Part shown: positions 46,501-58,627 of the stretch, piece after piece
Layout of the letters: each line of letters begins with the position of its first letter
Position numbering within the stretch: the first letter of the stretch is position 1
From: Abelmoschus esculentus
Taxonomy: Eukaryota; Streptophyta; Magnoliopsida; Malvales; Malvaceae
Length of the DNA: 64,000 nt
Direction: 5' to 3'
Assembly: GCA_035048815.1 (NCBI GenBank)
Contig: JAUCBN010000018.1
Coordinates: 16,201,001 to 16,265,000, forward strand
Program-made: the position numbers and the translations under genes
The notes under the pieces: generated by a model
Told to the model about the DNA's origin: nothing
Seen by the model: only the letters and a program-made list of their open reading frames with translations
Databases searched by the model: none

Positions 46501-47859
46501 AGTGCTGGTCGTAAAGAACGATCCCTCTTTAAGCGTATATTGTGATGGATGACCCCTCTCATTGAGCGTATGCCACGTTGAATGACCCCTCTCTTCGAGT
46601 GCATGTCATAATGAACGGTCCCTCTTTTTGAGTAGATACCGTGATGGACGATCCTTATCTTTGATCGTTGGTCGCGATGAATGACCCCTCTCTTTGAGTG
46701 CATGTATTGATCCCTTTCTTAGAGTGTATACGGTGATGGACGACCCATCTCTTTGAGCGTATGTCGCGATGAATGAGCCCTCTATTCTAGTGCATGTTAC
46801 AAGGAAAGGTCCCTCTCTTTGAGCTTATACCGTGATGGACGACCCCTCTCTTTGAGCGTATATCGCGATGAATGGCCCCTCTCTTCTAGAGTAGGTCATA
46901 ATGAATGGTCCTATTCTTAGAGCGTATACTGTGATGGACGACCCTTCTCATTGAGCGTATGTCGCGGTGTATGACCCATCTCTTCGAGTGCTGGTCGTAA
47001 TGAACGGTCTCTCTCTATGAGCATATTTGTTGATGGACGACCCCTCTCTTGGGGCGTATGCCACGGTGAATGACTCCTCTCTTCGAGAGCATATCATAAT
47101 GAATGGTCCCTCTCTTTGAGAGCATTTTGTGATGGACGACCCTTCTTTTTGAGCGTATGCCACGGTGAATGACCCCTTTCTTCGAGTGCATGTCATAATG
47201 AACGGTCCCTCTTTGTGAGCATATACTGTGATGGACGACCCTTCTCTTTGAGCCTTTGTCGCGATGAATGACCACACTCTTTGAGTGCATGTAATGATCC
47301 CTTTCTTAGAGTGTATACTGTGACGGACGACCCATCTCTTTGAGCGTATGTCGCGATGAATCAGCCCTCTCCTCGAGTGCATGTTAAAATGAAAGGTCCC
47401 TCTCTTTGAGTGTAAACCGTGATGGACAACCCCTCTCTTTGAGCGTATATCGCGATGAATAACCCCTCTCTTTGAGTGTATGTTATAATGAACGGTTCCT
47501 TTCTTAGAGAGTAAATCGTGATGGACAACCCCTCTCATTGAGCGTATGTCGCGATGAATGATCGCTCTATTCGAGCGTATGTCATAATGATCGGTCCCTC
47601 TCTTTGAGCGTATCTCGTGATGGACGACCCCTCTCTTTGAGCATTTGTCGTGATGAATGACCCCTTTCTTCGAGTGCATGTCATGGTGAATTGTCCCTCT
47701 TTGAGCGTATACCGTGATGGACGACCTCTCTTTTTGAGCGTATGTCGCGATGAATGGCCCCTATCTTTGTGTGCAATTCATGGTGAACGGTCCCTCTCTT
47801 TTAGCGTATACCGAGATGGACGACCCCTCTCTTTGAGCGTATATCACGGTGAATGACCC

Positions 47860-48744
47860 TGATAGGATGTGACAGCGGAATAAAGATAAAATGCAATAAC
47901 AAAAGAAAAATATTAGAATAATTGGACAATGGTGTAAAGAAGATGATTAAAAAAAACAAACTTATTTGAAAATGGATTGTGAACTTGCTGTGAATAGGAT
48001 GGATTATGGAATAGATTTATGTCCTAGGAACCCTCTTGATCGCAATTGATCAAGCAAACTCCATGATAGGCTCTGACCGACCCTCCAAGAATTGATTATC
48101 TTGGCAACCGGAGTGTGAAGATGGCTTTTTCCATGAAAACTAGAAGGAAATCGTGTTCAAGACATGCTTCGAAGGCACAAACAACAATACTTGCAAAAAT
48201 GTACTCAATAACATTTATTCTCCAAAAGAAATATTCAAATTGTGTGTCTTACAGGAGAATAGACTGCCTCCTTTTATAGCCTAAAAGAGACAAGAAAACA
48301 CCCTAAGAAATAGCTATTTCATCCCTAAAAATCAGCACATAGATAGCTAAAATTAGAAGGGATCAACAATTATTTAGGAAAATATGAATTAAAACATATG
48401 AAAAGTTGAATAAAAAGATTTATAAAATCAGCACATGGAGCTGATCATTCCAGATTTTATTTATTTAATATATATAATTTATTTGGGCCTCAAATATGTT
48501 TTAAGGCATTTGGGCTTCTTGGACCATCAATGTAGCTTTTGTCACCCATGTGTTCTTGAGAGCTTGAGGACATAGGATTTTTTCATTAAATGCTTGATTC
48601 GTCAAGAAGGCTTGCAAACCCTTGTTTACAAAATCTTGGACTGTTGAATGCATCTTGTCTTTGAGTTGCCTTGATTTTGTTCTTGTTATCGGGCCATGTG
48701 GTAATGTAAGCCCATCAGACATAGGGGTCTTAGTGCATGCATCG
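47860..48744 (-). mobile_element. Solo LTR Z, CRM-related, minus strand
   Basis: 885 bp flanked by GACCC on both sides (47855-47859, 48745-48749), fitting satellite GAATGACCC as target. On the minus strand it begins CGATGCATGCAC, probably TGATG-type with the T mutated, and ends CCTATCA. A TATA-like GGCTATAAAAGGAGG lies near 48270-48285. It has no AGCT cluster, so its U3 differs from the intact element and LTR Y, but its start also encodes a polyprotein tail. Confidence 0.85.
48501..48744 (-). pseudogene. Gag-Pol C-terminal tail inside solo LTR Z
   Basis: The open minus-strand frame from the LTR start to the stop at 48501 reads SDGLTLPHGPITRTKSRQLK, then about 55 more residues (DFVNKGLQAFLTNQ, KNTWVTKATLM). 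The GPITRxKxRQ core matches the end of the intact polyprotein. The frame is open upstream into satellite by chance. It is the only tail here without an internal stop apart from the intact element and its LTR copy. Confidence 0.82.
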
Positions 48745-51384
48745 GACCCATTTCTTTGAGTACATGTCATAATGAACGGTTCCTCTCTTTGAGCATATAC
48801 CGTGATGGACGACCCCTCTATTTGAGCGTATGTCGCGATGAATGACCCCTCTATTCTAGTGCATGTCATGGTGAATGATCCCTATCTTTGAGCGGATACC
48901 GTGATGGATGATCCCTCTCTTTGAGCCTATATCGCAATGAATGACCCCTCTCTAATGCATGTAATAATGAACGGTCCCTTTCTTAGAGCGCATACTGTGA
49001 TGGACGACCCCTCTTTTTGAGCGTATATCGCGCTGAACGGTCCCTCTCTTCGAGTGCATGTCATATTGAACGGTCCCCTTCTTAGAACATATACCGTGAT
49101 GGATGGCCCCTCTCTTTGAGAGTATGTTGCGATGAATGACACCTCTCCTTGAGTGCATATCATAATCGACGGTTTCTCTCTTTGTGCGTATACCGTGATA
49201 GGTGACCCTATCTTTGAGCATACGTTTCGATGAATGACCCCTCTCTTCGAGTACATTTCATGGTGAACAGTCCCTCTTTTAGTGTATACTGTGATGACGA
49301 CTCCACTCTTTGAGCGTATGCCGTGATGGAAAAGGCCTCCCTTTGAGACTATGTCGTGATGAATGACACCTCTCTTTGAGTGTATGTCATAATGAACGGT
49401 CCCGTTCATAGAGCGTATACCGTGATGGATGACCCTTCTCTTTGGCATATATCGCGATGAATGACCCCTCTCTTTGAGGGTTTGTCATAATGAAAGACCC
49501 TTCTCTTTAAGCGTATACCGTGATCGATGACCCCTCTTTTTGAGTGTATGTTGCAATGAAGGACCCCTCTCTTCGAGTGCATGTCATGGTGAACAATCCC
49601 TCTCTTTGAGCGTATACCGTAATGGACGACCCTTGTCTTTGACTGTATCTCGCGATGAATAACCCCTCTCTTCGAGTGCATATCATAATGAACATTCCCT
49701 TTCTTAGAGCGTATGTCGTGATGCACGACTCCTCTCTTTTAGCATATGTCACGGTGAATGACACCTCTGTTCGAGAGTATTTCATAATGATCGGTTCCTT
49801 TCTTTGAGCGTATGTCGTGATGGACGACCCCTCTCTTTGAGCGTATGTCGTGTTGGACGACCCCTCTGTTCGAGTGGTGGTCGTAATAAACAGTCCCTCT
49901 CTTTGAACTTATATTGTGATGGACGACCCCTCTCTGTGAGCGTATGCCACGGTGAATGACCCCTCTCTTCGAGTGCATGTCATAATGAACGGTCCCTTTT
50001 TATGAGCAGATACCGTGATGGACGACCCTTCTCTTTAAGCGTTTGTCGCGATGAATGACCCCTCTCTTTGAGTGCATGTAATGATCCCTTTCTTAGAGTG
50101 TATACTATGATAGACGACCCATCTCTTTGAGCGTATGTCGGGATGAATCAGCCCTCTCCTCGAGTGCATGTTAAAATGAAAGGTCCCTATCTTTGAAAGT
50201 ATACCGTGATGGACGACCCCTCTCTTTGAGCGTATATCGCGATGAATAACCCCTCTCTTCGAGTGTATGTCATAATGAACGGTCCCTTTCTTAGAGCGTA
50301 TATGGTGATGGACGACCTTTTTCAATGTGCGTATGTCGCAGTGAATAACACCTCTCTTCGAGTAAATGTCATGGTGAAAAGTTCCTCTCTTTGTGCGTCT
50401 ACCGTGATGGACGTCCCCTCTCTTTGAGCGTATGTCACGATTGATGACCCCTTTCTTCGATTGCATGTCAAAATGAACATTCATTTTCATAGAGCGTATA
50501 CCGTGATGGACGACCCCTCTCTTTGAGCGAGTGTCGCGGTGAATGACCCCTCTCTTTGAGCGTATGCCGTTATTGACAAACCCTCCCTTTGAGACTATGT
50601 AGTGATGAATGACCCCTCTCTTTGAGCATGACATTATGAACGATTCCTCTCTTTGAGCGTAAACCGTGGACGACCCCTCCGTTTGATCGTACGTCGCGAT
50701 GAATGACCCCTCTTTTTGGGTGCATGTCATAATGAACGGTCCTTTTCTTAGAGCGTATACCATGATGGATGACCCTTCTCTTTGGCGTATATCGCAATGA
50801 ATGACCCCTCTCTTTGAGGGTTTGTCAAAATGAAAGACCCTTCTCTTTAAGCGTATACCGTGATCGATGACCCCTCTTTTTGAGTGTATATCGCAATGAA
50901 GGACCCCTCTCTTCGAGTCCATGTCATGGTGAACAATCCCTCTCCTTGAGCATATATTGTAATGGACGACCCTTCTCATTGATTGTATCTCGTGATGAAT
51001 AACCCCTCTCTTCGAGTGCATATCATAATGAACATTCTCTTTCTATACCGTGATGCACGACTCCTCTCTTTTAGCGTATGTCACGGTGAATGACACCTCT
51101 GTTCGAGAGTATTTCATAATGATCGGTCCCTCTCTTTGAGCGTATGTCGTGTTGGACGACCACTCTCTTTGAGCGTAAGTCACGATGAATGATTCTTGTC
51201 TTCGACTGTATGTCCTGGTGACAGTCCTCTTCTAGTGCATGTCATAATTAACGGTCCCTTTCTTAGAGCATATACCATGATGGACGACCCTTCCCTTTGA
51301 GCATATGTCGCGGTGAATGACCCCTTTCATCGAGAGTAGGTCATAATGAATGGTCCCTTTCTTAGAGCGTATACTGAGATGGAC
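48745..51384 (-). repeat. 33-bp satellite, segment 10
   Basis: About 80 monomers in minus orientation between solo LTRs Z and X2. A block with GAGGGTTTGTCAAAATGAAA or GAGGGTTTGTCATAATGAAA variants (near 49476 and 50817) also occurs in segment 9 (42373, 45458). The minus-strand ORF 50035-51021 (328 codons) is satellite. Confidence 0.94.
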
Positions 51385-52313
51385 TGATACATGCATGAGA
51401 GGGCTAAAGTAATGCACATTAAGCATAAATATGAATCTGTTGGTAAAGTCTGGAAAGCCAGCCAAATTGCCTTGTTGTTTTGGATGTGTTGCGTGCATTT
51501 ATGGGCAGAGTTGTCTTCTAATAAATTGAACGTTATTCAGTTACCTTTTCAACGCATCTTGAAACGCATCAATTGGATATCGGGAGCTCAAGATATGTTT
51601 GTTTTACCGAAGATTGCGTGTGCAGAAAACTGGATACAAGATTATTATGAGATTTTGTAAAATTCATCTCAAAAGCTAATATATAAAGTTTTTAGATGAA
51701 TTAGACATTAAATAAATTATTTCAAAGTTGAATTATAAAGCTTTGACCATTATTATTAGTATTTTATTTTATTACTTAGGATTCCTTTTAATTAGCTATT
51801 CATATGCTGATTTTAGGGGATTTATTTTATCAAGATATCAATATGCTGATGTTTAGGGATTGATTAGCTATCTATTAGGCAATTCTAAGGTCTCTTCTAG
51901 ACTATAAAAGGGGACAATTATTTTCTTGTAAACACATGAATAATATGAATTTCTGAGTTATAAAAACTCTTGGCCTTAGGCCATTTTATTTGCAAGGTTG
52001 TCACCTTCCTATTTTTCTTATCAGAAGTCTTTTTCAACATAACTACTTCAAGTTTTTATGAGAGAGAATATCTTCACACTCTCGCTTGCCTAAGCAATCG
52101 CGTTTAGGAGGGTGAGTTAGAGCCGATTATGATGTTTGCCTATCTAATTACGGATAGGAGGGTGCCTAGGACAACGACATATCATCAATTCATTGGAGAG
52201 ATTCATTTCGTTTGCAGGTGTTTGCCTATTCAATTGCGATTAGGAGGGTGCCAAGGACAAAACTATCCAACATCATACCACCACCACCATCTATCATGTT
52301 GTATTTTAAATCA
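51385..52313 (+). mobile_element. Solo LTR family X, copy 2, plus strand
   Basis: 929 bp, TGATACATGCATGAG to TTTTAAATCA, the uninterrupted counterpart of 11139-20295 and in the opposite orientation. A TATA-like GACTATAAAAGGGG lies near 51900. Flanking satellite shows GGAC and CTCTT, so no target duplication is left. ORFs of 70-89 codons inside it are not shared as conserved proteins between the copies. Confidence 0.85.
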
Positions 52314-55300
52314 CTCTTTAAGCGTATATCGTGACCAATGACCCCCCATTTTGAGTGTTTGTCGCAATGAAGGACCCTCTCTTCCAGTACATGTCATGGT
52401 GAACAATCCATCTCTTTGAGCGTATACCGACTGACGACCCTTCTCTTTGAGTGTATCTCGCGATGAATAACCCCTCTCTTCAAGTGCATATCATAATGAA
52501 CATTCCCTTCTTTAGAGCGTATACCGTGATGCACGACTCCTCTCTTTTAGCGTATGTCACGGTGAATGACCCCTCTGTTTGAGAGTATTTCATAATGGTC
52601 GGTCCCTCTCTTTGAGCGTATGCCGTGATGGGCGACCACTCTCTTTGAGCGTATGTCGTGTTGGACGACCACTCTCTTTGAGCGTAAGTCGTGATGAATG
52701 ATCCCTGTCTTAGACTGTATGTCCTGGTGAACAGTCCCTCCCTTCTTGTGCATTTCATAATTAACGATCCCTTTTTTAGAGCGTATACTGTGATAGACGA
52801 CCCCTCTCTTTGAGCGTATGTCACGGTGAATGACCCCTCTCTTCGAGAGTATGTCATAATTAATGGTCCCTCTCTTTAAGCGTATGCCGCGATGGATGAC
52901 CCCTTTCTTCGAGTGCATGACATGGTGAACAGTCACTCTCTTTGAGTTTATGTTGTTATACACGATCCTCTCTTTAAGCGTATGTCGCGATGAATAACAT
53001 CTCCATTCGAGTGCAGGACATGGTGAACGGTCCCTCTCTTTGAGCATATACCGTGATGGACGAACCTCTATTGCAGGATATGGTGAACGGTCCCTCTCCT
53101 CGATAGTATGTCGTAATGAACGGTCCCTCTCTTTGAGCGTATGTCGTAACGGACGACCCCTCACTTTGAGCGTATATCGCGATGAATGACCCCTTTATTA
53201 GAGAGTATACCGTGATGGATGACCCCTCTCTTTCAGCATTTGCTGTGATGGATGATGCCTCCATTTGAGCGTATGTGGCATTGAATGACCCCTTTCTTCC
53301 AGTTTATTTGAAATGAACGGTCCATTTCTTAGAGCGTATCCCACGAAGGACGACCCTCTCTTTGAGCGTATGTCACGATGAATGACCTCTATCTACGAGT
53401 GTATGTCATAATGAACGGTCCTTTTCTTAGAGGGTATACCGTGATAGACGACACCTCTCTTTGATTGTATGTCGCGAAGAATTACCCATCTCTTCGACCG
53501 TATATCATAATGACCGGTCCCTCTCTTTGAGCGTATCAGATGATGGACGACCCATCTCTTTAAGTGTATGTCGCAATGAATAATCGCTCTCTTTGAGTGC
53601 TTGTTATAAAGAACGGTCCCTTTCTTATAGCTTATGCCGTGATGGATGACCCCTCCTTTGAGTGTATGTCGAGATGAATGACCCCTCTCTTCGAGTGCAT
53701 GTCATAATGATCGGTCCCTCTCTTTAAGCGTATACCGTGATTGATGACCACTTTCTTTGAGCGTATGTCGCGTTGAATGATACCTTTCTTCGAGTTTTTG
53801 TCATAACGAACGGTCTATTTCTTAGAGCATGTCCCGTGATAGACGACCATTCTCTTTGAGCGTATGTCACGATGAATGACCCCTCTCTATGAGTGCATTC
53901 CATAATGAACAAACCCATTCTTATAGGGTATATACCGTGATGGACGACCTCTCTCTTTGAGTGTATGTCGGGAGAATGACCCATCTCTTCGAGCGTATAT
54001 CATAATGACCGGTCCCTCTCTTTGAGCGTATCACATGATGGACGACCCCTCTCTTTGAGCTTATGTCGCGATGAATGACCCCACTCTTTCGAGTGCATGT
54101 CATGGTGAACGATCCCCCTCTTTGAGCTTAGTCGTGATAGACGACCACTCTCTATGAGTGCATGTCATAATGAACAGTCTCTTTCTATGAGTGTATACCG
54201 TGATGGACGACCCCAATCTTTAAGTGTATGTTGCGGTGAATGACCCTTGTCTTTGAGTGCATGTCATGGTGAACGTTCCCCCTCTTTGAACGTATGTCGC
54301 GCTGAATGACCCCTCTCTTCGAGTGCATGTCATAATGAAAGGTCCCCTTCTTAGAGTGTATACCGTGATGGACGACTCTTCTATTTGAGCGTTTGTCACG
54401 ATAAATGACCCATCTGTTCGAGTGCATGTCATAATGAAGGGTCCCTTTCTTAGAGCGTATACCGTGATCAATGACCCCTCTATTCGAGTGCATGTCATAA
54501 TGAATGGTCCAATTCTTAGAGCGTATACCGTGACGGACAACCCTTCCCTATGAGCGTATGTCGCGACGAAGGACCCGTCTCTTCGAGTGCATGTCAAAAT
54601 GAACGGTCCCTTTCCTTTAGCGTATACCGTGATGGACGACCCTCCTCTTTGAGCGTATGTCGCGATGAATGACCCTCTCTTTTAGTGTATGTCATAATGA
54701 ATGGTCCCATTCTTAGAGCGTATACCGTGATGGACGACCCTTCTCCCTGAGCGTAACTCGCGATGAATGACCCCACTCTTCGAGTGTATGTCATAATGAA
54801 CGGTCCCTTTCTATGAGTGTATACCGTGATGGACGACCCCACTCTTTAAGTGTATGTTGCGGTGAATGACCCTTGTCTTTGAGTGCATGTCATGGTGAAC
54901 GTTCCCTCTCTTTGAACGTATGTCGCGCTGAATGACCCCTCTCTTCGAGTGCATGTCATAATGAAAGGTCCCTTTCTTAGAGTGTATACCGTGATGGACG
55001 ACTCTTCTATTTGAGCGTTTGTCACGATAAATGACCCATCTGTTCGAGTGCATGTCATAATGAAGGGTCCCTTTCTTAGAGCGTATACCGTGATCAATGA
55101 CCCTTCTCTCTGAGCGTATGTCGCGATGAATGACCCCTCTCTTAGAGTGCATGTCATAATGATCGGTCCATCTCTTTGAGCGTATATCATGATAGATGAC
55201 CATTCTTTTTGAGCGTATGTCGCGATGAATGACCCCTCTCTTCGAGTACATGTCATGGTGAACGATCCATCTCTTTGAGCATATACCATGATGAACGAAA

Positions 55301-55705
55301 CCTCTTTTTGAACGTATGTCGCAATGAATGACCACTCTCTTCTAGTGCATGTCATAATGAACGATCCCTTTCTTAGAGCGTATACCGTGATGGACGAGCC
55401 TTCTCTTTGAGCGTTTTTCACGATGAATGACCCCTCTATTCGAGTGCATGTCATAATGAATGGTCCAATTCTTAGAGCGTATACCGTGACGGACAACCCT
55501 TCCCTATGAGCGTATGTCGCGACGAAGGACCCGTCTCTTCGAGTGCATGTCAAAATGAACGGTCCCTTTCCTTTAGCGTATACCGTGATGGACGACCCTC
55601 CTCTTTGAGCGTATTTTGCGATGAATGACCCTCTCTTTTAGTGTATGTCATAATGAATGGTCCCATTCTTAGAGCGTATACCGTGATGGACGACCCTTCT
55701 CCCTG
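52314..55705 (-). repeat. 33-bp satellite, segment 11
   Basis: About 103 monomers in minus orientation. It contains a clear tandem duplication: 54188-54815 is repeated with an offset of 626 bp from 54814, near-identical over several hundred bases; the second copy has about 340 bp more in the middle. The array stops at 55705 within a c-type monomer. Confidence 0.94.
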
Positions 55706-55992
55706 ACCTTTTACCTTACCTTCTTCTTGCTTCTATGATGGGGGAGGATGGAGAGTGAAGAGAGAAAAGAAATGAGGTCATTCCTCTGCAGAAATTAAAC
55801 CTCCAAACCCCTCTCTTCCCATCTCTATTTGGTAATTACCAAATCACCCCAAACCCAACAACTAACAAGCCCAACAACCAGACCAGCCCTAAAGCCTAAG
55901 GCCCAACAACCTAAGGTCCAAACTGTACAAACCCAGGGCCTAACACTTCGGGTTAACCCGACCCTCGAATATGGGAAATTCGGGTCGTTACA
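55706..55992 (-). mobile_element. LTR end fragment of the TGTAACGACCC type
   Basis: On the minus strand the piece begins TGTAACGACCCGAATTTCCC at 55992, a start known from many plant Ty3/gypsy LTRs, and runs into CCCAACA-rich then purine-rich sequence. Only about 290 bp remain, the rest being lost at 55706. It contains no AGCT cluster and no coding sequence. The lineage is uncertain. Confidence 0.55.
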
Positions 55993-57424
55993 ACTCTCCC
56001 CTCCTTGAGTGAATGTCACAATGAATGACTCCTCTCTTCCACTGCATGTCATAATGAATAGCCCTTTCTTAAAGCGTATACTATGGTGGACGACACCTCT
56101 CTTTGAGCATATGTCGCGGTGAATGACCCCTCTCTTCGAGAGTTTGTCATAATGAATGGTCCCTCTTCTTGAGCGTATGTCATGATGGACGACCCTTCTC
56201 TTTGAGCGCATGTTGCGTTGAATGACCCCTCTCTTCGACTGCATGTTATGGTGAACGGGTCCCTCTCTTTGAGCGTACAACGAGATGGACGACACCTCTT
56301 TTTTAGTATATGTCGCGATGAATGACCCCTCTCTTCGAGTGTATGTCATAATGAATGGTCCCTTTCTTAGAATATATACCATTATGGATGACCCTTTTCT
56401 TTGAGCATATGTTACAGTGAATGACCCCTATCTTCGAGTGCATATTGTGGTAAACGGTCCCTCTCTTTGAGCGTATACCGTGATGGACGATCCCTCTCTT
56501 TGAGCGTATACCGTGATGGACGACCCCTCTCTTTGAACGTATGTCGTGATGAATGACCCCTATCTTCGAGTGCATATCATGGTAAACGGTCCCTCTCTTT
56601 GAGCGTATACCATGATGGACAACCCCTCTTTATGAGCGTATGTCGCAATGAATAATCCCTCTCTTCGAGTGCATGTCATGCTGAAAGGTCCTTCTCTTTG
56701 AGAGTATACCGTGACGGACAGTCCCACTCTTTGAGAGAATGTCACGATGAATGAAATCTCCCTTCGACTGCATGTCATAATGAACGGTACCTTTCTTAGA
56801 TCTTATACTGTGATGGACGACCCCTCTCTTTGAGCGTATTTGGCGATGAATGAACCCTCTCTTCGAGTGCATCATGGTGAACGATCCTTCTATTTTAGCG
56901 TATACCGTGATGGACGAGCCCTCTCTTTGAGCGTATGTCGCGACGAATGACCCCTCCCTTGGATTGTATGTCATAATAAACGATCCCTCTCTTTGAGCGT
57001 ATGTCGCGTTGAATGACCCCTCTCTTCAAGTGCATGATATGGTGAACGGTCCCTCTCTTTAAGCGTATACGGTGATGAACATCCCCTCTCTTTGAGCGTA
57101 TGTCACGATGAATGAACCCTCTCTTTCAGTGCATGTCCTAACAAACGGTCCCTCTCTTTTAGTGTATACCATGATGGACGACCCCTCTTTTTTAGTTATG
57201 TCGCAGTGAATGACCCCTCTTTTCGAGTGCATGTCATAATGAACGGTCCCTTTCTTATAGCGTATACCGTGATGACAACCCCTCGCTTTGAGCTTATGTC
57301 GCGGTGAATGACCCCTCTCTTTGAGTGCATGTCATAATGAACGATCCCTTTCTTGTAGCGTATACCGTGAAGACGACCCCTCTGTTTGAGCGTATGTCGC
57401 AATGAATGACCCCTCTCTTCGGGC
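55993..57424 (-). repeat. 33-bp satellite, segment 12
   Basis: About 43 monomers in minus orientation, with several near-identical c-type neighbours around 56460-56550. Confidence 0.94.
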
Positions 57425-57576
57425 AGTAAAGTATGCCTTTTCTACAAATATTATCTTCAACGGTATAATCCCTAAATATATCACATTAAGCACATGCATT
57501 GATTCAAGTAGGTGTAGATTTGATGATAAGTGCCCATGAAAAGTATAGAAAGTGATAGTGAGTCGAGCACTTATCA
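57425..57576 (-). mobile_element. Short LTR-like fragment (TGATAAGTGCTCG start)
   Basis: 152 bp interrupting satellite. On the minus strand it starts TGATAAGTGCTCGACTC, typical of some plant LTR starts. A second TGATAAGTGCCC on the plus strand at about 57523 makes a short inverted repeat with that end, so a small foldback element is an alternative. No duplication of the flanks is evident. Confidence 0.4.
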
Positions 57577-58424
57577 CCTCTCTTTAGGCATATACCGTGA
57601 TGGACGACCCCTCTCTTTGAGAGTATGTCGCGATGAATGACACCACTCTTTGAGTGCATGTCATGGTGAACGGTACCTCTCTTTGAGCGTTTACCGTAAT
57701 GGACGACCCCTCTCTTCGAGTGCATGTCATAATGAACGGTCCCTATCTTTGAGCGTATACCGTGATGGACGACCCCTCTCTTTTGAGCGTATGTCGCGAT
57801 GAATGACCCCTCTATTCTAGTGCATGTCATGGTGAACGGTCCCTCTGAGCTGATACCGTGATGGATGACCCCCCTCTTTGAGTGTATATCGCGATGAATG
57901 ACCCCTATCTTCGAGTTCATGTCATAATGAACGGTCCCTTTCTTAGAGCGTATACTGTGATGGATGACCCCTTTTTTTGAGTTACGTCGCAGTGAGTGAC
58001 CCCTCTCTTCGAGTGCATGTCATAATGAACGGTCCCCTTCTTAGAACGTATACCGTGATTGACGACCCCTCTTTGAGCGTATGTCACTGTGAATGACCCC
58101 TTTTGATTGAGTGCATGGTATGCTGAACGGTCCCTCTCTTTGAGCGTATACCATGATGGATGACCCCTTTCTTTGACCGTATGTCGCGATGAATGACCCC
58201 TCTTCGAGTGCTTGTCGTAATAAACAGTCCCTTTCTTAGAACGTATACCTTGATGGGCGACCCTTCTCTTTGAGTGCATGTCATAATCAACGGTCCCACT
58301 CTTTGAGCGTATACAGTGATCGATGACCACACTCTTCGAGTGTATTTCATGGTGAACAATCCGTCTCTTTGAGTGTATACTGTGATGGACGACCCCTCTC
58401 TTTGAGCGTATGTTGCGGTGAATG
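57577..58424 (-). repeat. 33-bp satellite, segment 13 (last)
   Basis: About 26 monomers in minus orientation. It ends at GCGGTGAATGA, fused to the 3' internal end of a CRM-related element. No further satellite follows to the window end. Confidence 0.93.
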
Positions 58425-58627
58425 AAATATGGATCCAAAGGATCCAAAGGGAATTTGTTATGAATGACTATCTCGAAAAGAGATATTTGGAAGATCTCTT
58501 CGAAAATGACCCTTTTGGAGGCCTCTACTTCAAGCACAAGTTTCATCAGCTTGTTCCATCATTGAAGCAATTGGCTACCACTGCATCAAGGATATATTCT
58601 TTAGAAAACCCTTTTGATTTGAGGGGA
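58425..58627 (+). pseudogene. 3' end of an unrecognised retroelement ORF, copy 1
   Basis: The open frame reads IQREFVMNDYLEKRYLEDLF, then FGGLYFKHKFHQLVPSLKQL and SLENPFDLRG, ending at TGA where the LTR starts (58628). It is closely similar to the end of the ORF at 63307-64000. A GAGGGGA purine run precedes the LTR and can act as polypurine tract, as in the intact element. I do not recognise the protein. The 5' part is replaced by satellite. Confidence 0.7.

Larger units (their letters stand above)
35309..47859 (-). repeat. 33-bp satellite, segment 9 (main array)
   Basis: 12.55 kb of uninterrupted satellite, about 380 monomers, minus orientation. The a/b/c alternation is often broken by single- or double-monomer losses, so the frame changes. 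Many CG sites vary as CG, TG or CA: the b monomer centre TCGCGA is also seen as TCGTGA, TCACGA and TTGCGA, as expected from cytosine methylation decay. Higher-order blocks of over 1 kb recur. All ORFs within it, up to 467 codons at 41570-42973, are satellite translation. Confidence 0.95.

Noticed and set aside
50035..51021. 328-codon His/Arg-rich ORF as a gene
   Set aside because: Same cause: a 33-bp period with stop-poor monomers. Frame breaks coincide with monomer indels.
57523..57576. Terminal inverted repeat of a MITE
   Set aside because: The TGATAAGTGC inverted pair is only about 10 bp, encloses just about 54 bp and has no flanking duplication; an LTR fragment is at least as likely.
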